From DATAUD01 sp036501665 (GTDB lineage Bacteria; Verrucomicrobiota; Verrucomicrobiia; Limisphaerales; Palsa-1400), in NCBI GenBank assembly GCA_036501665.1, contig DASXZW010000001.1, positions 115,834 to 179,833 of the forward strand: a stretch of DNA of 64,000 nucleotides. The letters run 5' to 3'. The number at the start of each line of letters is the position of its first letter. Within the stretch, counting starts at the first letter, position 1. The translations under genes and the position numbers were made by a program. Below, piece by piece: positions 28,396 to 36,345 of the stretch. Under the pieces are notes generated by a model. That model was not told where the DNA came from and made no database searches. It was given only the letters and a program-made list of their open reading frames with translations.

Positions 28396-30027
28396 ATGAA
28401 AGCATCCATCAGTCAGGTTCTCGTCGCACTGTTTTGTCTCGCCGCAACGGCCCGCGCCGTCGAACCGGCGATTATTCCTGTCCCGCAGGAAATGAAATTG
28501 CAGGACGGCGTCTTCACGCTTCGCGCCGATACTAAGATTCTTGCGGATGGACGCGACCGGGAAACGGCGATGTTCCTGGCGGAAAAATTGCGTCACGGAA
28601 CTGGTTTGACGCTGCCGATTCGTTCGGCCGTGCGCCCTTCCACGGGTGGCATTTTGTTGACCACAAAGAATGCCGATCAAAGTTTTGGGAAGGAAGGCTA
28701 CGAATTGACCGTGACGCCCGATTCCGTGATAATTCGCGCCGCAACTGAGGCCGGTTTGTTTTATGGCGCGATCAGCCTGATGCAATTGCTCCCGCCGCAG
28801 GCTTTGGGCAGCGCTGCATCAACTGGCGTGGCCTGGGAAGCGCCTTGCGTGACTATCAAGGACGGTCCGCGTTTCGTCTGGCGCGGGTTGATGCTGGATG
28901 TCAGCCGTCATTTTTATACGCCGCGCGAGGTCGAGCAGGTGCTCGATGCGATGGCGTTGCACAAGTTAAATGTCCTGCACTGGCACCTTGTGGACGACCA
29001 GGGTTGGCGCATTCAAATTAAAAAATATCCCCGCCTCACCGAAGTCGGCGCATGGCGCAAAGGCATCAATTTCGGGCTGAATCCCAAGGATACTACGTCA
29101 TATGGACCTGACGGGCGTTACGGCGGTTTTTACACTCCAACGGACATCAAGGAAGTCGTCCGTTACGCGGCGGCGCGTCACATCATGGTCGTGCCGGAAA
29201 TCGAGATGCCCGGCCATTCCAGCGCGGCGTTGGCGGCGTATCCGCAATACAGTTGCAAAGGCGGGCCGTTCAACACGGATGTCAGCGGCGGAGTTTTCCC
29301 AGGCGTTTATTGCGTTGGCAATGATGAGACGTTTGATTTTCTTGACAATGTTTTGACCGAGGTCTTTGACCTTTTCCCCAGCAAATACGTCCATGTTGGC
29401 GGCGACGAAGTTCCGACAAAATCATGGAGCGAATGTCCCAAATGCCAGGCGCGCAAGGAAGCCGAGCACCTGAACAGCGACCGTCAACTCGAAAGCTACT
29501 TTATCCAGCGCATTGAAAAATTCGTCAACGCCCACGGAAAGACGCTCGTCGGCTGGAGCGAAATTCGCGAAGGCGGCCTCGCCAAAAATGCCGTGGTCAT
29601 GGATTGGATCGGCGGCGCGGTGGAAGCCGCCAGCGCGGGGCATGACGTCGTGATGACGACGCAAAAATATTGTTACCTGGACCATTACCAATCGAAGGAC
29701 CACGTCAAGGAGCCGAAGGCCATCGGCGGTTTTCTTCCGTTGCGCGAAGTGTATTCTTTTGACCCGATTCCACATGATCTTCCCGCGGAATTTCAATCGC
29801 ACATTCTTGGGCCGCAGGGAAATCTCTGGGCCGAATACATTCCCAACATCAGGCACGCGGAATACATGATTTTTCCCCGCGAAGCCGCCCTGGCCGAAAT
29901 CGGCTGGTCTTCAAAGGATTCCCGCAACTTCGATGATTTCCTTCGTCGCCTGAAGATCGACGAACAACGCCTCGATCAAATGGGAGTCAACTACCGCCAC
30001 GATCCGACCAACACGGGCGAAAAATAA
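28396..30027 (+). CDS. Beta-N-acetylhexosaminidase, GH20
   Basis: About 543 residues with a signal peptide (cleavage near ARAVEP). A GH20b N-terminal domain is followed by the catalytic barrel, with HWHLVDDQGWRI, EIEMPGHSSA and the Asp-Glu pair in YVHVGGDEVPTKSW (D337, E338), where Glu is the acid and the substrate N-acetyl group acts as nucleophile. It removes terminal GlcNAc/GalNAc from chitin fragments, glycans or muropeptides in the periplasm or outside. It is tightly coupled to the sugar porter upstream. Its stop abuts the convergent next gene. Confidence 0.95.
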   Translation: MKASISQVLVALFCLAATARAVEPAIIPVPQEMKLQDGVFTLRADTKILADGRDRETAMFLAEKLRHGTGLTLPIRSAVRPSTGGILLTTKNADQSFGKEGYELTVTPDSVIIRAATEAGLFYGAISLMQLLPPQALGSAASTGVAWEAPCVTIKDGPRFVWRGLMLDVSRHFYTPREVEQVLDAMALHKLNVLHWHLVDDQGWRIQIKKYPRLTEVGAWRKGINFGLNPKDTTSYGPDGRYGGFYTPTDIKEVVRYAAARHIMVVPEIEMPGHSSAALAAYPQYSCKGGPFNTDVSGGVFPGVYCVGNDETFDFLDNVLTEVFDLFPSKYVHVGGDEVPTKSWSECPKCQARKEAEHLNSDRQLESYFIQRIEKFVNAHGKTLVGWSEIREGGLAKNAVVMDWIGGAVEAASAGHDVVMTTQKYCYLDHYQSKDHVKEPKAIGGFLPLREVYSFDPIPHDLPAEFQSHILGPQGNLWAEYIPNIRHAEYMIFPREAALAEIGWSSKDSRNFDDFLRRLKIDEQRLDQMGVNYRHDPTNTGEK

Positions 30028-31650
30028 TTATCGTCCAACGACCGCGCGATAAAAGTCCTGATTATCGGCAAAAGGGATTGAGATCGAGTTGGTTATACTC
30101 GGGCAGAAATTGGTGGACACCGGAGTCCAATTCACCAAATCCAGCGATTGTTCAATGAAATAGGTGACGTTGCTCTGGCCTTGTAGTGTAAAATTTATTC
30201 CAGTGGATGAAAGGTTCGGCCAGCTCAAAGAGGGGGGAGTTAAAGCATTATAGGCCTGGATAATTGGAACAGAGACTGTTGTGGCTTGATTGCTGCCCGG
30301 AGGCGAAAAGACGCACCAAGCTTGCTCGGATAGATCCAGCGCATAGAGGTTGCCAATATTGTCCCACGCCACATCAACGTACAGATGCCCGTAAGTCCCA
30401 TTGATGTTGGTGTAAAATTGACCGTTGGTTGCATAATATAAATCCAGAAAGTAGCCGTCTCCTGGAGCTTCAGCATCGCCGGCACCGCGCACGGCGACTG
30501 CGGCATATGTGGCGGTTTGATCAACCGCGATGCCATAGTCGTACATCTGGTTTGACTCTCCAGTGCCCGCTGTCCAAACAGCATTCGTTTCTGTAAAACC
30601 CTCATAGGGAGGAAAGCTCATAATCGGGACAATTCCCGGATTGTATGGAGTCTCCAATTGAATGGTGTAAACGAATCCGTTCTTATCAACCGCAATATCG
30701 TAAGGCGCAGACGACAATGGCGAACTGTTGGTCACCGGCGCAATGACGGTTCCGACGTCGTTGGTTGCCGCATTGCCGTTGGCGTCCAACTGCCAGCGAA
30801 GAATGCCAGCCGATGAGTTCGTGTTCAGGTCCGTCATCCAAATGAAGGCGTTAGTGCCTGAACCTGTGATGTAAAGTCCGCTCAGGAAGGGAGTTGGATA
30901 AGGGTAATTGACTTCCGATAAGGCCTCCTGGTAATTCGTTGAAATCAGTTCATCAAAGGCATAAACAACGCCAAAACCGGAGAAATCGTTAATATACACT
31001 TTGTCATTGGCTCCGATCGCTATTTTCCATGGGCTGAAAAACACGTCCGTGGCGTCCGCACCAGCTCCCCAGGACAGGCCGCCATTGCTGGACCCGCCCT
31101 CGTCACCGGGACTTCCGTCTGCGTTGCACTTCAGGATTGTGAACGATGGGTAGGCGCAGCCAACGAAGACTCTTCCGTAATACGGACTGTTGGTATTCCG
31201 ATTGACGTCAATACCCGTAAGCCCGATGGCGGTAAAATTGGCGCTATCGTCCGTAATATTCGTCCAACTGTCGTACCCATGCGAAGCGGCGGTGATGCTC
31301 ACGGTGTAAACGCCCGGAGGAACGTTGGAGCCTGCTTCATTGGTGCCGCCCCAAATCAGGGAATTCATTCCAGCCACAGTGCCAGGGCTTCCGCCTGGCA
31401 TCGAAAACGTCTTAACCACAGCCAATCCAGAGAGTATCTGAGCAGTGACGCCCGCATTCGCATTGTCATTAAGGATGTAGCTGATCGTGAGTTGCCGGTC
31501 GGGGACGACAACCCCGGCATTGAGGGAACCGTTCATGCGGATGTCCGTCGCGTAAACATTGGCGCGAACGGAATTGGTACAAAAAAGAAACAGAAAGAGG
31601 CCGACAGCAATGTTGCGCAAACCTTGGTTTAACTTGATTGGATTCAACAA
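30028..31650 (-). CDS. Secreted beta-propeller-like protein with C-terminal module
   Basis: 540 residues. It starts at TTG preceded by a strong GGAGGTAAAGGA site. Signal peptide, then an Ig-like domain of FlgD type (residues about 35-125, PPGVYTVSITAAS), then repeated strands with DKNGFVYTIQ and WDNIGNLYALDL that look like NHL/propeller blades. The last 70 residues (NVTYFIEQSLDLVNWTPVS ... FYRAVVGR) are the module also found at the ends of the subtilase and of the 61.9-kb protein. No catalytic site seen; probably binds something outside the cell. Confidence 0.65.
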   Translation of the reverse strand: MLNPIKLNQGLRNIAVGLFLFLFCTNSVRANVYATDIRMNGSLNAGVVVPDRQLTISYILNDNANAGVTAQILSGLAVVKTFSMPGGSPGTVAGMNSLIWGGTNEAGSNVPPGVYTVSITAASHGYDSWTNITDDSANFTAIGLTGIDVNRNTNSPYYGRVFVGCAYPSFTILKCNADGSPGDEGGSSNGGLSWGAGADATDVFFSPWKIAIGANDKVYINDFSGFGVVYAFDELISTNYQEALSEVNYPYPTPFLSGLYITGSGTNAFIWMTDLNTNSSAGILRWQLDANGNAATNDVGTVIAPVTNSSPLSSAPYDIAVDKNGFVYTIQLETPYNPGIVPIMSFPPYEGFTETNAVWTAGTGESNQMYDYGIAVDQTATYAAVAVRGAGDAEAPGDGYFLDLYYATNGQFYTNINGTYGHLYVDVAWDNIGNLYALDLSEQAWCVFSPPGSNQATTVSVPIIQAYNALTPPSLSWPNLSSTGINFTLQGQSNVTYFIEQSLDLVNWTPVSTNFCPSITNSISIPFADNQDFYRAVVGR

Positions 31651-31785
31651 TCCTTTACCTCCGACTACATGACTTCTGTGATAGACGAAACGGGTTCAAC
31701 TGATAATCGAAAATAACCAAAAAAATTCACCGTTGACAGTTTTATATTTATCAATCAATCTATCCGTATTCGTTGATATAACGAA

Positions 31786-31940
31786 TCTCATTGAGAGTGG
31801 TGGAGGGACTGGCCCTGCGAAACCACGGCAACCGGCGGCAGCAAGTTCCGCGTCAGGTGCCAAATCCAGCTCAGCGTCCGCAAGCGGTTCTTGTGGTCGC
31901 CGGGAAAAAATGAGAAGAGCCTCTTTTCAGACCTCTTCTC
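31786..31940 (+). promoter_or_regulatory. SAM-I (S-box) riboswitch
   Basis: The conserved core is plain: GAGAGTGGTGGAGGGACTGG then CCCTGCGAAACCACGGCAACC and, further on, GGTGCCAAATCCAGC, which are the S-box elements around the SAM pocket. P1 is closed by TCTCAT (31786-31791) with ATGAGA (31910-31915). GAGAAGAG (31912-31919) can instead pair perfectly with CTCTTCTC (31933-31940), using the 3' strand of P1, so the two structures exclude each other. There is no U-tract before the gene, which suggests control at translation start. It precedes the threonine-synthase-like operon by 40 bases. Confidence 0.93.
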
Positions 31941-31980
31941 CCGATGAGACGGGCATATTGCCCTGTGTAACGGAAGGTTT

Positions 31981-33243
31981 ATGGAAAAGCATGCCAGTTT
32001 CATGAAGGCGCTCAAATGCCGCGAATGCGGCCGCGAATATCCCCTGACCGCCAACCACGTTTGTGAGTTTGATTTCGGCCCGCTTGAAGTGGTCTATGAT
32101 TACGACCGCATCAAGCAAAGCATGACCAAGGCGGTCATTCAGTCCCGGCCCAAAGGGATGTGGCGGTTTCGCGAACTTCTTCCGATCGCGGGCGAACCGA
32201 CGGTCGGCTTGCAAGTGGGTGGGACGCCGTTAATCAAGGCGGACCGGCTGGCGCGTCGCCTGGGCATTCGTGAATTGTGGGTTAAGAACGATACTGTCAA
32301 TTATCCGACACTCTCGTTCAAAGACCGCGTGGTTAGCGTCGCATTGAGCCGCGCTCGCGAACTGGGTTTTACGACGGTCGCTTGCGCTTCCACTGGCAAC
32401 CTCGCGAACTCCGTCGCCGCCAATGCCGCTGCCGTCGGATTGAAGGCCTATGTTTTCATTCCATCGGATTTGGAGCAAAGCAAAGTCGTCAACTCGCTCA
32501 TTTACGGCGGCAATGTCGTTGCGATCAAAGGCCATTACGACGAAGTGAACCGCCTTTGCGCCGAAATTGCGGGCAAATATCCTTGGGCGTTCGTCAATGT
32601 CAATATGCGCCCCTATTACGCAGAAGGCTCCAAGAGCATGGGCTTGGAAATCGTCGAGCAACTCGGTTGGCGCATCCCGAATCATACGGTCGTTTGCATG
32701 GCCTCCGGTTCGTTGCTGACAAAGATCCATAAGAGCTATCAGGAAGCGACGAAACTGGGATTGGCGCCAGAAAACAAACACAAGATTCATGGCGCTCAGG
32801 CAACTGGCTGCTCGCCAATTTCTTCCGCACAAAAGGCCGGGTTGGATTTCTTCAAGCCAGTGAAGCCCAACACCATCGCCAAGTCCCTGGCCATCGGAAC
32901 TCCTGCGGACGGCTTTTACGCCTTGAAAGTGATGAAAGAAACCGGCGGTTCCGCGGACGACGTGACCGATGACCAGATTCGCGAAGGGATCAAACTGTTG
33001 GCCGAATGTGAGGGCATTTTTGCTGAAACCGCTGGCGGCGTCACGGTGGGAGTCGCCAAGAAATTGATTGCCTCCGGGGCCATTCCGGCCAATGATTCCG
33101 CTGTGTTATGCATCACTGGCAATGGCTTGAAAACGCTCGATGCTGTTGTCGGCCACGCAGGTCACCCCCGGGAGATCAAGCCAAGCTTGCGGGAATTTGA
33201 AACCTTGCTGGAATCGGAAGGCCGAACACCAGCTCACGCTTAA
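31981..33243 (+). CDS. Threonine-synthase-like PLP enzyme, SAM-controlled
   Basis: 420 residues of the ThrC fold: a Cys-containing N-terminal zinc-ribbon-like segment (C13, C16, C28), the PLP lysine K114 in LSFKDRVV, the phosphate loop STGNLANSVAANAA, and C-terminal AETAGGVTVG. Classical ThrC converts O-phosphohomoserine to threonine. Here it is the first gene after an S-box riboswitch and is followed by a CysO-type sulfur carrier and a NIL-domain protein, a context fitting homocysteine/methionine synthesis. It may use the same phosphohomoserine intermediate with a thiocarboxylate donor; that is inference. An ATG 21 bases later (MKALKCREC) is an alternative start, but the GGAAGG site favours this region. 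Confidence 0.85.
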   Translation: MEKHASFMKALKCRECGREYPLTANHVCEFDFGPLEVVYDYDRIKQSMTKAVIQSRPKGMWRFRELLPIAGEPTVGLQVGGTPLIKADRLARRLGIRELWVKNDTVNYPTLSFKDRVVSVALSRARELGFTTVACASTGNLANSVAANAAAVGLKAYVFIPSDLEQSKVVNSLIYGGNVVAIKGHYDEVNRLCAEIAGKYPWAFVNVNMRPYYAEGSKSMGLEIVEQLGWRIPNHTVVCMASGSLLTKIHKSYQEATKLGLAPENKHKIHGAQATGCSPISSAQKAGLDFFKPVKPNTIAKSLAIGTPADGFYALKVMKETGGSADDVTDDQIREGIKLLAECEGIFAETAGGVTVGVAKKLIASGAIPANDSAVLCITGNGLKTLDAVVGHAGHPREIKPSLREFETLLESEGRTPAHA

Positions 33244-33264
33244 CCCATTGTTTTTAAGGTAATT

Positions 33265-33540
33265 ATGCCAGTCAATGTTCGCATCCCAACCCCGCTCCGA
33301 AAACTCACGCACGACGAGGAAATCGTCCAGGTCAACGCGGCGACCGTCGGCGCTGCCATTGCTGAATTGCAAGGCCGCTTTCCTGGCATCCAGGAACGCC
33401 TGACCGACGACGCAGGCGCAGTGCGTCGATTCGTCAACGTGTACGTCAACGAGGAGGACATTCGTTTTCTGCAAAACCAGAATACGGCCCTCAAGGACGG
33501 CGACGAGATCAGCATCATCCCGGCGATTGCAGGTGGTTGA
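33265..33540 (+). CDS. CysO/HcyS-like sulfur-carrier protein
   Basis: 91 residues, ubiquitin-like fold of the MoaD/ThiS superfamily, ending in AIAGG. The C-terminal Gly-Gly is the site that becomes a thiocarboxylate after adenylation by an E1-like enzyme. The segments RFVNVYVNEEDIRFLQ and DGDEISIIPAIAGG closely resemble mycobacterial CysO, which feeds sulfur to a PLP enzyme (CysM), and HcyS of the Wolinella homocysteine pathway. It begins 21 bases after the ThrC-like gene with an AAGG site. No E1-like activator or JAMM protease is in the window. Confidence 0.88.
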   Translation: MPVNVRIPTPLRKLTHDEEIVQVNAATVGAAIAELQGRFPGIQERLTDDAGAVRRFVNVYVNEEDIRFLQNQNTALKDGDEISIIPAIAGG

Positions 33541-33553
33541 GGAGAAAAGACTT

Positions 33554-33844
33554 ATGGCAACTAGAAAATCGACCAAGAAGTCGCCAGCCGTAGCTTCGGA
33601 ACAAAGCCAGATGCGGCTTTGGCTCATGTACCCGCCGAAGCAAATCACCAGCCCGGTAATTTGGGAATTGGCGAAAAAATTTCCGATAGTCACCAATGTT
33701 CGCCAGGCCAGTGTCACGGACGAAATTGGCATTGTCTGCCTTGAGATCAACGGGCTCCGGACTGATTTAAAGGCGGCCATTGCCTGGCTGGAAAAGCAGG
33801 GGATCAAGGTGGAGCCTGTCGAAATCGGCGTGATCGAAAGCTGA
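33554..33844 (+). CDS. NIL-domain protein
   Basis: 96 residues. After a Lys/Ser-rich tail of about 20 residues comes one NIL domain (LWLMYPPKQITSPVIWELAK ... WLEKQGIKVEPVEIGVIE), the ferredoxin-like fold best known as the methionine-sensing domain of the MetN transporter ATPase. Start chosen at the ATG preceded by GAGGAG, 27 bases inside the longest frame. As the third gene of the SAM-controlled operon it may sense methionine or help the sulfur-transfer step; NIL domains also occur in proteins of anaerobic homocysteine synthesis. Confidence 0.85.
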   Translation: MATRKSTKKSPAVASEQSQMRLWLMYPPKQITSPVIWELAKKFPIVTNVRQASVTDEIGIVCLEINGLRTDLKAAIAWLEKQGIKVEPVEIGVIES

Positions 33845-33960
33845 AACTTTCAGCTTGACAATTTAGGGTAAGCCCTTACTTCCCTGAAGGTTTTCCCCTA
33901 CAAAAATCTACACGATAGTCGTAATACCTTCTTGACCCTTATCGACTAATGCTTTACAGC

Positions 33961-33981
33961 TTGACTGATAATATCAGTTAA
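33961..33981 (+). promoter_or_regulatory. Inverted repeat upstream of the HU gene
   Basis: TTGACTGATAATATCAGTTAA has 10-base arms about a single central base with one mismatch. It is 48 bases before the HU-like gene and overlaps possible promoter elements (TTTACA upstream, TTGACT within). It looks like an operator or promoter element, not a terminator, since no T-tract follows. Confidence 0.35.
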
Positions 33982-34028
33982 AAAATGATTCGGGCGCAGG
34001 CTCGGCTCAGGACGATTTTCTAAAACCT

Positions 34029-34376
34029 ATGACGAAACGTGATCTTGTAGTTCGCATCAGCGAAGAAACGGGCATCGTGCAGCAGCAAGTGCTCACGGTG
34101 GTGCAGCGCACGCTTGATCATATCTCAGACGCCGTCGCCGCGGGGACAACCGTTGAATTGCGGAATTTTGGCGTGTTCGAGGTTAAGATCCGCAAGGCTC
34201 GCATTGGGCGCAACCCGAATCGCCCCGAAACCGATGTCCCAATTCCCCGGCGATCCGTCGTCAAGTTCAAGCCCGGCAAAGAAATGCGCGAAGCCGTGTT
34301 AAAGCTTCCGCCTCCGACCTCCGTTGCGGCTCCCGCATCCAAAAAAGCTGCCACTGATGGCGCTGAAGCGGTTTAA
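34029..34376 (+). CDS. HU/IHF-family DNA-binding protein
   Basis: 115 residues. The first 95 are a standard HU/IHF fold: TKRDLVVRISEETGI dimer helices, ELRNFGVFEVKIRKARIGRN, and the DNA arm NPNRPETDVPIPRRSVVKFKPGKEM. It bends DNA and shapes the nucleoid. The C-terminus has an extra Ala/Pro/Lys-rich tail of about 20 residues. Own promoter with an inverted repeat upstream. Confidence 0.93.
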   Translation: MTKRDLVVRISEETGIVQQQVLTVVQRTLDHISDAVAAGTTVELRNFGVFEVKIRKARIGRNPNRPETDVPIPRRSVVKFKPGKEMREAVLKLPPPTSVAAPASKKAATDGAEAV

Positions 34377-34415
34377 CGCAAATCGTTCTGAATCTTTTTC
34401 CGGACTGGAATTCCG

Positions 34416-34537
34416 GGGGAGCGCGGGCGTCTCGCCCGCAGTGTTTGGCGTCCCGCCAAACACACTTCTCTTAAGACACTTTCCGAAATGCAGGACGCGA
34501 GACGCGTCCCGCCGCGACCGAGACGGTCGCGCTCCCC
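34416..34537. repeat. Nested-hairpin repeat, copy 1 (core form)
   Basis: About 122 bp with GGGGAGCGCG at the left and its complement CGCGCTCCCC at the right. Inside are four hairpins with GTCTC/GAGAC or GTCCC centres: GCGGGCGTCTCGCCCGC, TGTTTGGCGTCCCGCCAAAC, GGACGCGAGACGCGTCC and GCGACCGAGACGGTCGC. It lies between the HU gene and the convergent livF. Confidence 0.85.
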
Positions 34538-34590
34538 GGATCCACTGAAAACGTCGAAGAACCCTTTTGATCCCCAATTTTCGATCTTCG

Positions 34591-35295
34591 TCAACCGCCA
34601 AGGTAGGCGGCGCGGACTTTGGGGTTTTGCCGCAATGCCGCGCAGGTGTCGCGAAGAATTATCCGGCCGGTTTCAAGAACACAGCCGAAGCGGGAAATTT
34701 CGAGGGCAAGATTTGCGTTTTGCTCCACCAACAGAATGGTGACGCCGCGCTGTTTGTTAATTTCGACGATTTTCTCAAAAATTGTTTTGACAAGTATTGG
34801 CGCGATGCCGAGCGACGGTTCGTCAAGCATCAGGACTTTGGGACGGCACATCAAAGCGCGGCCAATGGCCAGCATTTGCTGTTCGCCGCCTGAAAGCGTG
34901 CCGGCGGTTTGCTTGATGCGCTCGGCCAGCCGGGGAAATATTCCGAAGATGTATTCGCGATCGCTTTGCGCGGCAGCCTTGTCTCTTTGAAGATAGGCTC
35001 CCATCTGGAGATTTTCTCCGACAGTCAAATTTGCGAAGATCATTCGGCCTTCGGGCACATGCGATATTCCGGCGGCGACAATTTCGTGCGGGCGCACACC
35101 GGACAGATCTCGGCCTTTGTAAAGAATTTGCCCGGTGGATTTTACAAGGCCGGAAATCGCCCGCAGCGTCGTCGTTTTGCCTGCGCCGTTGGCCCCGATC
35201 AGCGTGACGATGTCGCCTTCCGCGACTTCGAGGGAAATTCCCTGCAACGCCGCAATCGCGCCGTAGTTTACGCTCAAATTTTGGATGGACAACAT
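34591..35295 (-). CDS. livF: Branched-chain amino-acid ABC transporter ATPase LivF
   Basis: 234 residues from the ATG giving MLSIQNLSVNYGAIAALQG; the longer frame adds 66 residues from a repeat-like insert and is not likely. Walker A GANGAGKTT, signature LSGGEQQML, Walker B VLMLDEPSLGIAP and the C-terminal LVEQNANLAL are typical of LivF. It powers uptake with LivG in the cytoplasm. It is the last gene of livKHMGF but is separated from livG by 261 bases holding a palindromic insert. Confidence 0.93.
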   Translation of the reverse strand: MLSIQNLSVNYGAIAALQGISLEVAEGDIVTLIGANGAGKTTTLRAISGLVKSTGQILYKGRDLSGVRPHEIVAAGISHVPEGRMIFANLTVGENLQMGAYLQRDKAAAQSDREYIFGIFPRLAERIKQTAGTLSGGEQQMLAIGRALMCRPKVLMLDEPSLGIAPILVKTIFEKIVEINKQRGVTILLVEQNANLALEISRFGCVLETGRIILRDTCAALRQNPKVRAAYLGG

Positions 35296-35368
35296 TGCTA
35301 CTTCACAGGGCAGGGCGGTGCTCCACGCCGCCTGGAGCGTTTCCACAAAAACTGTAACCGAGATTTTG

Positions 35369-35439
35369 GTGCCCCTCTCTTTAATTCTCTCCCCGCTTGG
35401 CGGGAAGAGAACGGATGCGAAGCGCCAAGAGAGGGGTGC
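35369..35439. repeat. Palindromic insert between livG and livF
   Basis: GTGCCCCTCTCTT (35369-35381) faces AAGAGAGGGGTGC (35427-35439) with two mismatches, and inside it TTCTCTCCCCGC faces GCGGGAAGAGAA. The 261-base gap interrupts an otherwise overlapping operon, so it looks inserted. The remaining bases, to 35556, hold a second weak fold (GGAGCTTTTGCGC to GGAGCAAGCTCC). It is not the same family as the GGGAGCGCG repeats. Confidence 0.6.
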
Positions 35440-35556
35440 TTTGGCTTGCCGGAGCTTTTGCGCATTGAGAAACCGGGAGCAAGCTCCACGCACTCCAAAC
35501 GCTTCGCGCTTTGGGTCCGCCGTTTTCGTTCTAAAGGTTTCACTTTAATAGCAATT

Positions 35557-36345
35557 TTATTCCTTCGCTTGACCAAGGTAGGCTTCGATAACTCTCTTGT
35601 CCGCGCGGACTTCTTCCGGTGTTCCTTCCGCAATTTTCACGCCGTGGTCGAGCACAATGATCCGGCGGCAAATCCCCATGACGACCTGCATGTCGTGTTC
35701 GACCAATAGAATGGCGATCTGGAATTTCTTTTCGACGAACTCGATCAGTTTCATCAACCCGGCTTTTTCAGTTGGGTTCATTCCTGCGGCAGGTTCGTCA
35801 AGTAAAAGAAGATTCGGTTTCGTCGCCAGGGCGCGCACGATTTCGAGGCGGCGCTGGTCGCCGTAGGAAAGTCCATTGGCGAAGGAATCCCTGAATTTGC
35901 CCAACTGAAATATTTCCAGCAATTCCATGACTTTCGCTTCAATATCCACTTCCTCCCGCAAAAAGGAGCGCCCGCGCCACACCGAATCGCGGGAATCGTG
36001 CTTGAGGTGCAGGTGAAACGCGACTCGCACGTTGTCGAAAACTGAGAGCGACGGAAAAAGGCGGATGTTCTGAAACGTTCTTGCGATGCCGCGCGCGGTG
36101 ATTTCCCACGGTTTCTCGCCGGAGATGGTTTCACCGCGATAACGGATCACGCCGCCCGTGGGTCGATAAACGCCTGTCACAAGGTTGAAGACGGTGGTTT
36201 TCCCCGCGCCATTGGGTCCGATGAGTCCGACGATTTCCGGGCCGGACAACTTGAGGCACAAATCGGAGACGGCGGTCAGTCCGCCAAATTGCACGGTGCA
36301 TTCCTCGAGTTGCAGCAGAGGCGCTTGCGCGGCGTACGTGCTCAT
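35557..36345 (-). CDS. livG: Branched-chain amino-acid ABC transporter ATPase LivG
   Basis: 262 residues from the ATG that overlaps the livM stop (ATGA). Walker A GPNGAGKTT, the LivG-type NLVTGVYRPTGG, signature LSYGDQRRLEI, Walker B LLLLDEPAAGMNPTE and the H-loop LLVEHDMQVVMG are all present. Pairs with LivF on the cytoplasmic face of LivHM. Confidence 0.95.
   Translation of the reverse strand: MSTYAAQAPLLQLEECTVQFGGLTAVSDLCLKLSGPEIVGLIGPNGAGKTTVFNLVTGVYRPTGGVIRYRGETISGEKPWEITARGIARTFQNIRLFPSLSVFDNVRVAFHLHLKHDSRDSVWRGRSFLREEVDIEAKVMELLEIFQLGKFRDSFANGLSYGDQRRLEIVRALATKPNLLLLDEPAAGMNPTEKAGLMKLIEFVEKKFQIAILLVEHDMQVVMGICRRIIVLDHGVKIAEGTPEEVRADKRVIEAYLGQAKE

Noticed and set aside
34416..34537. 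CRISPR array
   Set aside because: Hairpin repeats are nested and single, not regularly spaced direct repeats with unique spacers, and no cas genes occur.
35296..35493. N-terminal extension of LivF by 66 residues
   Set aside because: The extra frame runs through the palindromic insert and lacks similarity to LivF; the internal ATG gives the normal start.
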